From: Nostoc carneum NIES-2107
Lineage (GTDB): Bacteria; Cyanobacteriota; Cyanobacteriia; Cyanobacteriales; Nostocaceae
Length of the DNA stretch: 64,000 nt
NCBI GenBank assembly: GCA_002368155.1
Contig: AP018180.1
Span: 3,058,899-3,122,898 of the forward strand
Direction: 5' to 3'
Positions 18,337-27,342 of the stretch are shown piece after piece (position 1 is the stretch's first letter; each line of letters starts with the position of its first letter). Made by a program: the position numbers and the translations under genes. The notes beneath the pieces were generated by a model. It ran no database searches and was not told the origin of the DNA. It saw nothing but the letters and a program-made list of their open reading frames with translations.

Positions 18337-18583
18337 CAATACCCTCCCACATTTGGGATAATGGTAGACGTTCTCCTGCTTTTGCTTGCTTTAAGGCTCG
18401 CCTTAAGCTGGCTTTAATTTCCTCAACTGGTGTATCATCTGGGTCGAGTTCTTCTGATTCTGCTGGTTCTGGAACCAACACAATCACCCGCACTTGATGA
18501 GGATAAGTTGTTCCCTGAATTGGCTCATCTAAAATCAGGTTTCCTTGAGCGTCAATCTTACCAGTCACTTCGATCGCTTTCAT
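18326..18583 (-). CDS. RelN-type antitoxin
   Basis: An 85-residue protein starting MKAIEVTGKIDAQGNLILDE, the opening of the cyanobacterial RelN-like antitoxins, followed by an acidic middle (EPAESEELDPDD) and a helical toxin-binding tail (ASLRRALKQAKAGERLPLSQ). The ATG at 18583 is chosen because that is the conserved family start. It precedes and overlaps the toxin gene, the normal order for a type II system. Confidence 0.82.
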   Translation of the reverse strand: MKAIEVTGKIDAQGNLILDEPIQGTTYPHQVRVIVLVPEPAESEELDPDDTPVEEIKASLRRALKQAKAGERLPLSQMWEGIDAE

Positions 18584-18721
18584 CTGCCAAGCCACCTTAT
18601 TTTTGTTGCAGATCCTAACACGCCTAAATCCACCCCCGAGTCAAGCCTTGTAGAGACGCGATTCATCGCGTCTTTACTCAAAAGTCATTTCTCCAATCCC
18701 CAATCCCCAATCCCCAGTCCC

Positions 18722-19270
18722 TCACGGCGAATTCTCCATTTCTGGACTCAACTGACGGAAATTGAAATCTGCGGCGCTGGGGTGACAGCTAACACAGCTA
18801 TTAATTTGTACAGGACGTTGTAGCTTGACTTTGGGATGCAAAGCTTTGAAATAACGTGAATTGTTGACGCGATAGGGTGTTTCTTCGTCTTTGCGTTGCG
18901 GACGGGAAAAAGTTTGCAGATACCGCCAAACTAAGACACGTGGCGGATCGATTAAAGGCTGTAGCTGTGCGCCATAGTGTTGCGAGTCTTCTAAGAGGTT
19001 TTTCCAAGTCTGGGTAGGTAAAGCTTCTGGTGGTATGGGGATGTGACAAGTTGAGCAGTTTTCTACATATAATTCTTGCCCCAGTTTGTATTGTTGAGGT
19101 ACTACGTCAACTGTACCTACCTGTGATGTTGGGGTAGCACCTTGGACGTTGCTAGCTAAGGCTAAAAGCCAACCCATAGCTAAACTCCATGCCAATACTA
19201 CTAAGAGTAAACCTAAAGGTCGGCGTTTGAATTGGCGATCGCGGACTTTCCGCTTCACAAGATTTGACAT
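18722..19270 (-). CDS. Exported diheme cytochrome c
   Basis: A 182-residue protein with a basic N terminus (KRKVRDRQFKRRPLG) and one hydrophobic segment at about 20-42 ending NVQGA, a signal peptide or membrane anchor. Two heme c sites are present, CSTCH (about 73) and CVSCH (about 160). The second lies near the C terminus, as in the cyanobacterial diheme cytochrome c family. It should face the periplasm or thylakoid lumen; its redox partner is unknown. No cytochrome maturation genes are nearby. Confidence 0.85.
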   Translation of the reverse strand: MSNLVKRKVRDRQFKRRPLGLLLVVLAWSLAMGWLLALASNVQGATPTSQVGTVDVVPQQYKLGQELYVENCSTCHIPIPPEALPTQTWKNLLEDSQHYGAQLQPLIDPPRVLVWRYLQTFSRPQRKDEETPYRVNNSRYFKALHPKVKLQRPVQINSCVSCHPSAADFNFRQLSPEMENSP

Positions 19271-19411
19271 TCCTCACATCCCCCAATAGTTAAATTAAGC
19301 GCTGATCTCACTGTATGGCTCGACGCTCAAATTTTTGCATATGTTCTCCCTGTCTGTGAGATATAGATGATTGAGGGCGAAATTTATATTACTGCTATTT
19401 AAGGAATTGCC

Positions 19412-22400
19412 ATGAAATACCATGTTAAATCTCTTACCGTCTTTACTTTAATACTTTCTTTAATTTGCCCGATCGCAGCAGCAGCTAATAACCGTCCATC
19501 GCTCAAAAATACTTTAGCCCAATCCACAACCGCGAATAAGCGCCAAGCCCAAGCTAATCTGCTGTTACAGCAAGGTATTAAACAAGCGAATACTAAACAG
19601 CTAGATGCTGCATTGCAGTCTTTACAACAAGCATTAAATATCTATCAACAAATTAAAGATTTGGCGGGACAAGGTCAAACTCTACAAAAATTAGGCGAGG
19701 TTTATGCTGCAAAAAAAAATAATAGCAAAGCTATCGCTGCTTACGAGAAAAGTTTGGTAATTGCAAAGCAAATTAATAACCGAGATTTAGAAGCTAGAAG
19801 TTTGCTGAATTTAGGTGTGGTATACAACAGCCTCAAGAAATACGATAAAGCGTTGGAGTTTTTACCCCAGAGTTGGCAAATCGCCCAGAATATCAACAGC
19901 CGTGAGTTGCAATTGCAGTCTTTAATTCAGTTATTGGAAGCTTATAAAGCTCAAGGTAATACTGCCAAACTGCAAGAATATCAGCAGCAATTAGCTACTA
20001 ATTTTGGCGATGTAATCAAATATGTAGTAGCATTTCAATCTTACAGTCAAATAGCTGTATTGACAGAACAAAAACAATACCAAAAAGCTATTGAACTTGG
20101 GCAGCAGGTACTCGAGTTTTTTCAAACAAATAAACTTAATAGTGATGATAGTAAATTAATAATCAGTTTATCTGGTATTAATGCTTCCTCTATTAAACCA
20201 GAATTACTGCAAAAAACGCTGCAGTTAGCAGTAATGGTACAGTTAATTCAAACCTATGATGCTGTAGCTGACTATCCCAAAATTATCAAGCTTGGGGAAC
20301 AGTTGCTTGCATCTGTACGTAATCTCAATGAAGATGAGTGGACAATATTAGCTAATATTTCTGGACAGCAACAAAGTAATTCATTACCAGAATTTAAGAA
20401 ATTATCGGAAATGGGTGTTTTGTGGTTACTAGCAAAATCACATGATATTTCTGGAGAATACAATAAAGCTATTCCTTTAGCGCAACAAGCTATACAAATA
20501 TCGCGGGAATTGAAAAATCCAGAGTATGAGGCTAATGGATTGCTAACTCTAGCTAGTGCTTCTAAATCTTTAGCTGTAACTGATGCAGAACATCGCCAGG
20601 TTTTGGAATTAGCTGAGCAAGCTTTGACAATTGCTAAAAACATCAAAAATCCAGAAATTGAATCAGATGCTTTGAATGCGATCGCTGATGTTTATAGTGA
20701 ATTAGAAGAATATCAAAAAACTATTGAATTTGCTTCTAAAAGTTTAGAAATTGCTAAAAAAAGCCAGAATCCGGCTGCAACAGTCAAACCTTTATTGACA
20801 TTATCTAGTACGTATATCAGTTTAGGAAATTACCAAAAATCTAGCGAATTATCTCACGAAGCATTAAATATTGCCCGCAAGATTAAGCAACTTCCTCTGA
20901 TTGAAGCTACATCTCTATTGTATTGGACTTTTAACCAGTTTATTCAGGGAGACTATCAAAAGACGATTGCTTCATCGCAAGAAGGGTTAAATTTAGTACC
21001 TCAGATTAACATCCCCTATTACCAACAACAATTTTTGATGTTGAACAATCTATTTTTAGGAATTGGGTATGGGGGATTGAATGATAACCAAAAAGCCCTA
21101 GAATACATTCAAAAAAGCGTACAAATAGCGAGAAATGCTCAAGATGCTCAATCAGAAGCGCAAATGCTAGTATATCTAGGCGGGTTTTATAGAAGGGCAA
21201 AACAATACCAGCAAGGAATTGACGCATATAACCAAGCTAGTACTATTGCAGATAAATTAAATTATTCAGGCAATCGAGCTATATTATATGCAGGTTTAGC
21301 AAGGATTTACCGCGATTTAAAACAACAAACAACGGCGATTGCTTATTATCAAAAAGCAATTAATGATATTGAGAAAGTTCGGGAGAAAAATCGTGGTCTT
21401 TCAAAAGACTTACAAACATCTTTTTTGCAATCTGTGCAAGATGCAGATCGGACGAATATTGCTGATATCTATCGTGAATATGCTAACTTATTACTGTCTC
21501 AAAATCGCAGTTTAGAAGCTAGCCAAGTTTTAGAACTTTTGAAGGTACAAGAGCTAAGCGAATTTACCAATAATAACAGAGTTGCGAATCTTCCTAAGCC
21601 AATGGGTCAAACTCCTACGGAAGCCAAATTGATTAAAAATTATGGCAGTTTGATTGCTTTTGGACAAAAATTTGATGAATGTCAAAAAAACAATTGTGGG
21701 GAGAAAACTAAATTAGCAGATGAACGAGATGCTTTGATTTCTGAGTTTAATCAGAAAATTCAAAATTTAGAGAAAAATGTGCGCGATCGCCTCTCGAAAG
21801 ACCGAGGTAATCTTGATACCCAAGACTTGAGAAGTATAGGCAAGAAAATTGTCGAATCGCAACCAAGAACAGTGTTAATGAATGTGTTTGTAGTAGAAGA
21901 TAAAACTTGGTTGTTGTGGGTATCGAAAGGAGGTGTAGTTAAAAGTGTAGAAGTCTCTGTAGGTGAGCCAAAAATTAGAGAGACAGTGAATAAATTCCGT
22001 AAATTGCTGCAAAATCCTAGTTCTGATATTAATGAAGTAAAAGCAACTGGGAAGCAATTATATGACTGGTTAATTAAACCAGTAGAACCAGAATTAAAAG
22101 CCAATAAAATTGAAAATCTGGTCTTTTCTTTGGATCGTGCGGCACGTTATATACCCATCAGCGCGTTATTTGATGGTAAGCAATATCTAGTAGAAAACTA
22201 TAATATTTCTACCGTGTTATCCGCTGGTTTAACAGATACAGATTCGCGTCTTCCGGCTGGAACCGCCAATACCAAAGTTTTAGGCTTAGGTTTATCTAAG
22301 GCTGTTCCTGGATTTAATGCTTTACCTAATGTTCCTGCAGAATTAGATGCAATTATTCGCCAAAAACCGACTGATAAAAATGGGATTTATCCTGGTCAAG

Positions 22401-22978
22401 AATATCTCAATCAGGCATTTGATTACCGGACTTTACGCGATAATTTAAAAGGGCATAATATTTTGCATATTGCTACACATGGTGTATTTGTCCCAGGAAA
22501 ACAAGATGATTCTTATTTAGTCTTAGGGACTGGGGAAAAATTACCAATTCCCAAAATTGATAATTTGGAAGATTTAAGTGATGTGCATTTGGTAGTGCTT
22601 TCTGCTTGTGAAACTGCATTAGGTGAAACAGCAAAAGACGGGTTAGAAATTCCTGGTGTCAGCTTTTATTTTCTCAACCGTCGTGCGAAGGCTGTTATGG
22701 CTTCTTTATGGCTGGTGGATGATGCTAGCACTAGTTTACTAATGCAGCAATTTTATGCAAATTTAGCTAAAGATAGCCACCCAACAAAAGCCCAAGCTTT
22801 GCGTCAAGCGCAACTGAGTTTGTTGCGTAGTAATAATTCTGCAAACAGCAATGTTGAACGAGGCGCAATTAATGTCGAAGCAGTACCAGGCGCACCGACA
22901 ACACCAAAAAGAAATCTTACTAACTTTACTCATCCATATTATTGGGCACCATTTATTTTGATGGGTAATGGTTGGTAA
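19412..22978 (+). CDS. Exported TPR-CHAT protein (1188 residues)
   Basis: The signal peptide is MKYHVKSLTVFTLILSLICP followed by IAAAA. Residues about 45-680 are tandem TPR units (for example ALQSLQQALNIYQQIKDLAGQ and KAIAAYEKSLVIAKQIN). After a helical linker comes a CHAT domain, a caspase-fold protease, with the catalytic dyad H1023 (HIATHGVF) and C1066 (LSACETALG), and a final WAPFILMGNGW. Dyad residues are intact. CHAT proteases cleave partner proteins in some systems, but here no gasdermin-like or other candidate substrate gene is adjacent. Export makes a periplasmic or cell-surface role likely. It is a single gene with a long element-filled spacer behind it. Confidence 0.92.
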   Translation: MKYHVKSLTVFTLILSLICPIAAAANNRPSLKNTLAQSTTANKRQAQANLLLQQGIKQANTKQLDAALQSLQQALNIYQQIKDLAGQGQTLQKLGEVYAAKKNNSKAIAAYEKSLVIAKQINNRDLEARSLLNLGVVYNSLKKYDKALEFLPQSWQIAQNINSRELQLQSLIQLLEAYKAQGNTAKLQEYQQQLATNFGDVIKYVVAFQSYSQIAVLTEQKQYQKAIELGQQVLEFFQTNKLNSDDSKLIISLSGINASSIKPELLQKTLQLAVMVQLIQTYDAVADYPKIIKLGEQLLASVRNLNEDEWTILANISGQQQSNSLPEFKKLSEMGVLWLLAKSHDISGEYNKAIPLAQQAIQISRELKNPEYEANGLLTLASASKSLAVTDAEHRQVLELAEQALTIAKNIKNPEIESDALNAIADVYSELEEYQKTIEFASKSLEIAKKSQNPAATVKPLLTLSSTYISLGNYQKSSELSHEALNIARKIKQLPLIEATSLLYWTFNQFIQGDYQKTIASSQEGLNLVPQINIPYYQQQFLMLNNLFLGIGYGGLNDNQKALEYIQKSVQIARNAQDAQSEAQMLVYLGGFYRRAKQYQQGIDAYNQASTIADKLNYSGNRAILYAGLARIYRDLKQQTTAIAYYQKAINDIEKVREKNRGLSKDLQTSFLQSVQDADRTNIADIYREYANLLLSQNRSLEASQVLELLKVQELSEFTNNNRVANLPKPMGQTPTEAKLIKNYGSLIAFGQKFDECQKNNCGEKTKLADERDALISEFNQKIQNLEKNVRDRLSKDRGNLDTQDLRSIGKKIVESQPRTVLMNVFVVEDKTWLLWVSKGGVVKSVEVSVGEPKIRETVNKFRKLLQNPSSDINEVKATGKQLYDWLIKPVEPELKANKIENLVFSLDRAARYIPISALFDGKQYLVENYNISTVLSAGLTDTDSRLPAGTANTKVLGLGLSKAVPGFNALPNVPAELDAIIRQKPTDKNGIYPGQEYLNQAFDYRTLRDNLKGHNILHIATHGVFVPGKQDDSYLVLGTGEKLPIPKIDNLEDLSDVHLVVLSACETALGETAKDGLEIPGVSFYFLNRRAKAVMASLWLVDDASTSLLMQQFYANLAKDSHPTKAQALRQAQLSLLRSNNSANSNVERGAINVEAVPGAPTTPKRNLTNFTHPYYWAPFILMGNGW

Positions 22979-23050
22979 GAAACTAAATTGAAATTTTTCG
23001 TAGTGTGCGTTAGGTGTAAACCGTAACGCACGAAAAGCATTGTTATAGAT

Positions 23051-23186
23051 CAATACGGTTCAGTTAAGAATAATTGTAGGTTGGGTAGAAGGTCGTGAAA
23101 CCCAACAAAGTTGCGAAAATGTTGGGTTTCGTCCCTCAACCCAACCTACGCAGGTTAAGCTTTTTGACACTAACTGAACAGTATTG
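23051..23186. mobile_element. Miniature element with CAATAC ends, copy 1
   Basis: 136 bp, from CAATACGGTTCAGTTAAG (left) to TAACTGAACAGTATTG (right), which are reverse complements apart from one base near each end. It is flanked by TGTTATAGAT (23041-23050) and TTTTATAGAT (23187-23196), a 10-bp target duplication with one change. Inside is a long hairpin, GTAGGTTGGGT (23076) to ACCCAACCTAC (23149). No coding capacity. Confidence 0.7.
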
Positions 23187-23196
23187 TTTTATAGAT

Positions 23197-23398
23197 CAAT
23201 ACGCTTGGGTTAAGTTCATTAGCGATTGATTTGTCACTTATTCAAGAAGCCAGAAGACTTGGGGGATTCTCCCCCAAACCCCCGATTGGGTGACGGTTGC
23301 GTCCCCCAAACCCCCTCCAAAATTATTGTTCTGTTTTTTGTTGAGTAACTAGTTTTGGTTTAGTTATCAATTACTTTTCTTAACTGAACTGTATTTTG
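23197..23398. mobile_element. Miniature element with CAATAC ends, copy 2
   Basis: About 202 bp, starting CAATACGCTTGGGTTAAG and ending CTTAACTGAACTGTATT. It sits immediately after copy 1. Its interior (GGGGGATTCTCCCCCAAACC to TTTTCTTAACTG) is shared with the element at 28336-28673. The flanks TTTTATAGAT and TGTTATAGGT agree at 8 of 10 bases, consistent with a third copy of the same duplicated target. Non-coding. Confidence 0.7.
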
Positions 23399-23813
23399 TT
23401 ATAGGTGCTGTACTATCGCCGCTAACGCACCCTATAACTTGATTAACCGTACATTACTTATTGTTAGAAATTAACTTAAACGGGGAAGACTATATAAAAT
23501 TGTCGCTTGGATTTCCGTTTCCAAGGCAAAATTTTATTATATTTGTTGGGTTTGACTGGCTTTAACCTCATCGACGCAATTTCAGCTTTTTGACGCTCAC
23601 GAAAGTATATCGATTTATCGTTATAAACTGACTAAAAATGGGAAGACTATATAGATAAGTAGGCGCGATTAAAGCAAACTGTATCAAGTTGAAAAAGGAA
23701 TCAGGGTAAAGATTTTCCTTTTTATCCCTAACCTTTATTATTCTGAATATAGTTATGTTTTATAGTCATCGACTCACTTAAATGTGTGTGTATCCTAACT
23801 GCTGAGAAATACA
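23399..23813. other. Intergenic spacer before isochorismatase-like gene
   Basis: No gene supported. It has AT-rich sequence with the repeated phrase GGGAAGACTATATA at 23480 and 23640, which may mark a duplicated regulatory segment upstream of the gene at 23814. Confidence 0.4.
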
Positions 23814-24419
23814 ATGCAACCCCAACGTACTGCTGTGCTATTAATCGGTTTTCAAAATGACTACTTTGCTGCTGATGGGATTCTACATAGTGTAATTGAG
23901 GAATCTTCAAGAGCTACCAAAGTACTAGAAAACACTGTTGAGTTTGTAAAATGTTTGCTAGCAACTCCAGTGTTACTGATTGCGACACCAATTTTTTTTA
24001 CGCCGAACTATCAGGAATTAATTGAACCTGTGGGAATTCTCAAAACGATCAAAGATGTTGGCGCTTTTCAAGTTGGTACCAAAGGTTCACAGATGATTGA
24101 TGAGTTGTTACCATTTCGTAGCAACATTCTTGAAGTTCCGGGAAAACGAGGATTTAATGCTTTTATTAATACAAATTTAGACGATATTCTTCAAGAAAAA
24201 GAGATTACTCATGTAGTTTTGGCTGGTGCTGTTACTTCAGTTTGTATTGATTCTACAGGTCGTTCTGCTCATGAAAAAGGCTATCAGGTAATAGTTTTGT
24301 CTGATTGCACCTCTGCTCGCACTGTGTTTGAACAGGAATTTTATCATACTCACGTCTTCCCCTTGTACGCGGATACAATCAACCACACGGAATTACTTCA
24401 ACGTTTGGCTACAGTATAA
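23814..24419 (+). CDS. Isochorismatase-family cysteine hydrolase
   Basis: A 201-residue protein with the family's Asp (LLIGFQNDYF), a Lys in EVPGKRGFNAF and the nucleophile Cys in GAVTSVCIDSTGR, giving the D-K-C triad. Members hydrolyse amide or ester bonds in small molecules (nicotinamide, isochorismate and others); the substrate cannot be told here. Its TAA overlaps the ATG of the following histidine kinase by one base (TAATG), so the two are translationally coupled. That coupling suggests the enzyme and the kinase belong to one response. Confidence 0.85.
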   Translation: MQPQRTAVLLIGFQNDYFAADGILHSVIEESSRATKVLENTVEFVKCLLATPVLLIATPIFFTPNYQELIEPVGILKTIKDVGAFQVGTKGSQMIDELLPFRSNILEVPGKRGFNAFINTNLDDILQEKEITHVVLAGAVTSVCIDSTGRSAHEKGYQVIVLSDCTSARTVFEQEFYHTHVFPLYADTINHTELLQRLATV

Positions 24420-25759
24420 TGTCAGATTTCAACAATGAATTGCATACCCAAATTCAGTACAGTTTGATAGAGAAATTGTCTGAATCGGAACGGCGTTACC
24501 GGAAATTGGTGGATAGTCTGCGCGAAATTGTGTTTAAATGCGATCGCTTGGGTAATGTGAAATTCCTCAACCAAGCTTGGACTAAAACCCTTGGCTATCA
24601 GGTAGCAGATGTCATTGGTAGCCCTTTAAGCAATTTCATTGACGCAGATGATCGGCACTTATGGCAAGCAACTTTAGAAAAGCTACAAACAGGGGTAGAA
24701 GCCTGTCAAGAACTCCGCTTTCATCATCAAACTGGTGTGATTGTGTGGCTGGAACTATCTATACAACCTTGTGATGAATCAGAATTCTCAGGTTCGCTGA
24801 TCCATATTAAGGATCGTAAGCAAGCAGAAGTATTACTGAAGCAAACGAATGAGGAACTAGAAGCGAGGGTAGAACAACACAATACTGAGCTAATTCAAGC
24901 TAATGAGGAATTAAAATTAACTTTAGAAAAACTCAAATATACTCAGGCTCAATTGGTACAAACTGAAAAAATGTCGAGTCTGGGACAATTAGTAGCAGGG
25001 ATTGCTCACGAAATTAATAATCCAGTTAACTTTATTTATGCCAATCTCTCCTATGCATCAGAGTATACAGAAGTATTATTCCAAATTTTAGAACTTTACC
25101 AGCAAGCTTATCCAGTCCCGCCGCTACATATTCAAGAAGCAATTAAAAATTTTGATTTAGAATTTATTCAACAAGATTTAGCAAAGCTGTTGCAATCGAT
25201 GCAAGCAGGTAGCGATCGCATTCGAGAAGTTGTACTATTGTTACGCAATTTTTCCCGGTTGGATGAAGCAGAAATTAAAAATGTTGATATTCACGTCGGT
25301 ATCGATCACACAATTACATTACTGCGTCATCGTCTCACAACCAATTCCGGAATGATGGTAATTGAAATTATCAAGGATTATGGCACCATTCCCCTGATAA
25401 AATGCTATCCCGCGCAGATGAATCAAGTATTTATGAATATTATTAATAATGCTATTGATGCTTTACTGGAGGCAATTAACCAATCTCAAATGTTAATGCC
25501 TACAATTTGGATTACTACAGAAATTATTGAAGAAGTTTGGCTGAATATTCGGATTAAAAACAATGGTTTGCCTATAGCTGAATCTGTAGTGGACAAAATC
25601 TTCGATCCGTTCTTTACAACCAAAGCTGTGGGTAAGGGAATTGGACTTGGTTTATTTGTGAGCTATCAAATTGTGGTAGAAATGCACCAAGGTAAATTAA
25701 CCTGTACTTCTTTGCCAAACCAAGAAACAGAATTTTGCATCCAAATTCCCATTGTGTAA
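24419..25759 (+). CDS. PAS-domain histidine kinase with altered G1 box
   Basis: A 446-residue soluble kinase. A PAS domain covers about residues 20-140 (YRKLVDSLREIVFKCDRLGN, FLNQAWTKTLGY, LIHIKDRKQAE). A coiled coil follows (about 140-185), then the phosphorylated His in GIAHEINNPVNF, an N box (NQVFMNIINNAIDAL), an F box (FDPFFTTKAVGKGIGLG) and a closing TEFCIQIP. The G1 box reads KNNGLPI where DxGxG is expected, so the ATP-contacting Asp is replaced by Asn and a Gly by Pro. The transmitter otherwise resembles that of the 5485 kinase. Start overlaps the upstream hydrolase stop by one base. Confidence 0.88.
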   Translation: MSDFNNELHTQIQYSLIEKLSESERRYRKLVDSLREIVFKCDRLGNVKFLNQAWTKTLGYQVADVIGSPLSNFIDADDRHLWQATLEKLQTGVEACQELRFHHQTGVIVWLELSIQPCDESEFSGSLIHIKDRKQAEVLLKQTNEELEARVEQHNTELIQANEELKLTLEKLKYTQAQLVQTEKMSSLGQLVAGIAHEINNPVNFIYANLSYASEYTEVLFQILELYQQAYPVPPLHIQEAIKNFDLEFIQQDLAKLLQSMQAGSDRIREVVLLLRNFSRLDEAEIKNVDIHVGIDHTITLLRHRLTTNSGMMVIEIIKDYGTIPLIKCYPAQMNQVFMNIINNAIDALLEAINQSQMLMPTIWITTEIIEEVWLNIRIKNNGLPIAESVVDKIFDPFFTTKAVGKGIGLGLFVSYQIVVEMHQGKLTCTSLPNQETEFCIQIPIV

Positions 25760-25811
25760 GAAGGATGAAGTAAAGCTTAGGGTTTTAACGAAAGATTTGG
25801 TAGCGTTCACC

Positions 25812-25923
25812 TCAATACTACTTGATTAAGCGTTTTGAACTCAAACTTGGTTTTGGGGAAAAGGTTAAAGGTTTTTTATTTCCCTTTTCCCATTCCCCTT
25901 TTTCCCTTTAACCGACCAGTATT
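25812..25923. mobile_element. Miniature element with AATACT ends and 10-bp duplication
   Basis: 112 bp, starting TCAATACTACTTGATTAAG and ending CTTTAACCGACCAGTATT, non-coding, with an internal GGGGAAAAGGTTAAAGG / CCCTTTTCCC pairing region. It is flanked on both sides by AGCGTTCACC (25802-25811 and 25924-25933), an exact 10-bp target duplication. It is the same family as 28463, 43377 and 45978. Confidence 0.8.
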
Positions 25924-26020
25924 AGCGTTCACCCTATCAATCATGAACGATGACCAATGACCAATTTGAAATATAAACGGTAGGATAGAGATTCAGCATC
26001 CATTTGTGATTGATTAATTT

Positions 26021-27121
26021 ATGTCTGCTACGCCGCTTGTATCTCAGGTTGACTCACCCAACTCAGAAAATTTAGAAAATATTCCCCCACTACTAGGTGC
26101 GTCTGTTACCGAGTTAACTGCTTGGGTACAGCAGCAAGGACAACCTGGTTATCGAGGTAAGCAGCTGCATGATTGGATTTATCACAAAGGCGTGCGATCG
26201 CTTGCTGATATTACCGTATTTCCTAAGCAATGGCGTGCGGATTTAGCAGAAATTCCCATTGGACGTTCTAAAATACATTATCGTTCTGAAGCAAGGGATG
26301 GCACAGTTAAATATTTACTGCAACTGTCCGACGGGCAAATTATCGAAACTGTGGGGATTCCCAGTTTTGGTAAAGGGGGAGAAATTTCCAAAACCCGTTT
26401 AACAGTCTGCGTCTCTACTCAGGTAGGTTGTCCGATGGCGTGTGATTTCTGCGCTACTGGGAAAGGCGGCTATAAGCGCAACTTAGCCAGACATGAAATT
26501 GTCGATCAGGTGTTGACTGTACAAGAAGATTTTCAGCAACGAGTAAGTAATGTAGTATTCATGGGACTGGGTGAACCGTTGTTAAATACGGAGAATGTCT
26601 TAGCAGCCCTGAAATCCCTCAATCAAGATGTGGGAATTGGACAGCGATCGCTGACTGTTTCTACAGTGGGTATTCGCGATCGCATTCGTCAGTTAGCCCA
26701 ACATCATCTACAGATTACTCTCGCTGTCAGTCTCCACGCACCTAACCAAGCACTGCGAGAACAACTCATACCCAGCGCCCGCCCCTATCCTTTAGAAGAT
26801 TTATTAGCAGAATGTCGGGAATATGTGGAAATTACTGGTCGTCGTGTAACTTTTGAATATATCCTGCTAGCTGGTGTCAACGATTTACCAGAACACGCTT
26901 TGCAATTAGCCAAATGCTTGCGGGGTTTCCAAAGCCATGTCAATTTAATTCCCTATAATCCTATTCAAGAAGTAGACTACAAACGCCCCAGTAGCGATCG
27001 CATTCAAGCTTTCCTGAATGTGCTTCAGCAACAAAATATTGCGGTTAGTGTGCGCTATTCTCGCGGTTTAGATGCTGATGCTGCTTGTGGACAACTGAGA
27101 GCTAGTAAATCACGCCCTTAA
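26021..27121 (+). CDS. rlmN: 23S rRNA A2503 / tRNA A37 C2-methyltransferase RlmN
   Basis: A 366-residue radical-SAM enzyme. The CxxxCxxC iron-sulfur motif is C137-C141-C144 ([12 protein letters not shown]). Other family segments are [31 protein letters not shown], the LAVSLHAPN strand and the C-terminal AACGQL, whose Cys forms the transient methyl adduct. It methylates 23S rRNA A2503, and also tRNA in the family's best-studied members. It stands alone; a strong 17-bp hairpin follows at 27153-27193. Confidence 0.96.
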   Translation: MSATPLVSQVDSPNSENLENIPPLLGASVTELTAWVQQQGQPGYRGKQLHDWIYHKGVRSLADITVFPKQWRADLAEIPIGRSKIHYRSEARDGTVKYLLQLSDGQIIETVGIPSFGKGGEISKTRLTVCVSTQVGCPMACDFCATGKGGYKRNLARHEIVDQVLTVQEDFQQRVSNVVFMGLGEPLLNTENVLAALKSLNQDVGIGQRSLTVSTVGIRDRIRQLAQHHLQITLAVSLHAPNQALREQLIPSARPYPLEDLLAECREYVEITGRRVTFEYILLAGVNDLPEHALQLAKCLRGFQSHVNLIPYNPIQEVDYKRPSSDRIQAFLNVLQQQNIAVSVRYSRGLDADAACGQLRASKSRP

Positions 27122-27152
27122 TTCACACAATTACTCATGAGGTTTGTTGAGG

Positions 27153-27193
27153 GTGAAGCGTTGACTGTTGATAGTTAACAGTCAACGCTTCAC
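27153..27193. terminator. Bidirectional hairpin terminator between rlmN and zinc-ribbon gene
   Basis: GTGAAGCGTTGACTGTT (27153-27169) and AACAGTCAACGCTTCAC (27177-27193) make a perfect 17-bp stem with a 7-base loop. It sits between convergent genes and could stop transcription from both sides, though the T-tails are weak. Confidence 0.75.
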
Positions 27194-27230
27194 AAATTTA
27201 GGCTGAATAATTTATTTATTTCTTGGAGTT

Positions 27231-27331
27231 ATACCAATTTGAAAAAAGAATGCGACAGATTGTAGGGGCACGGCAATGCCGTGACCTCTAAAATATGATT
27301 GATGTGTCGCAAACATTATTTGATTTGGTAT
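27231..27331. mobile_element. Miniature inverted-repeat element with ATACCAA ends, copy 1
   Basis: 101 bp starting ATACCAATTTGAAAAAAG and ending TTTGATTTGGTAT, so the ends are inverted repeats. Further in, TGCGACA and TGTCGCA pair, and the centre is a perfect hairpin CACGGC-AAT-GCCGTG (27269-27283). A second copy is at 45340-45439. Non-coding. Confidence 0.8.
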
Positions 27332-27342
27332 TACTTGTGATT

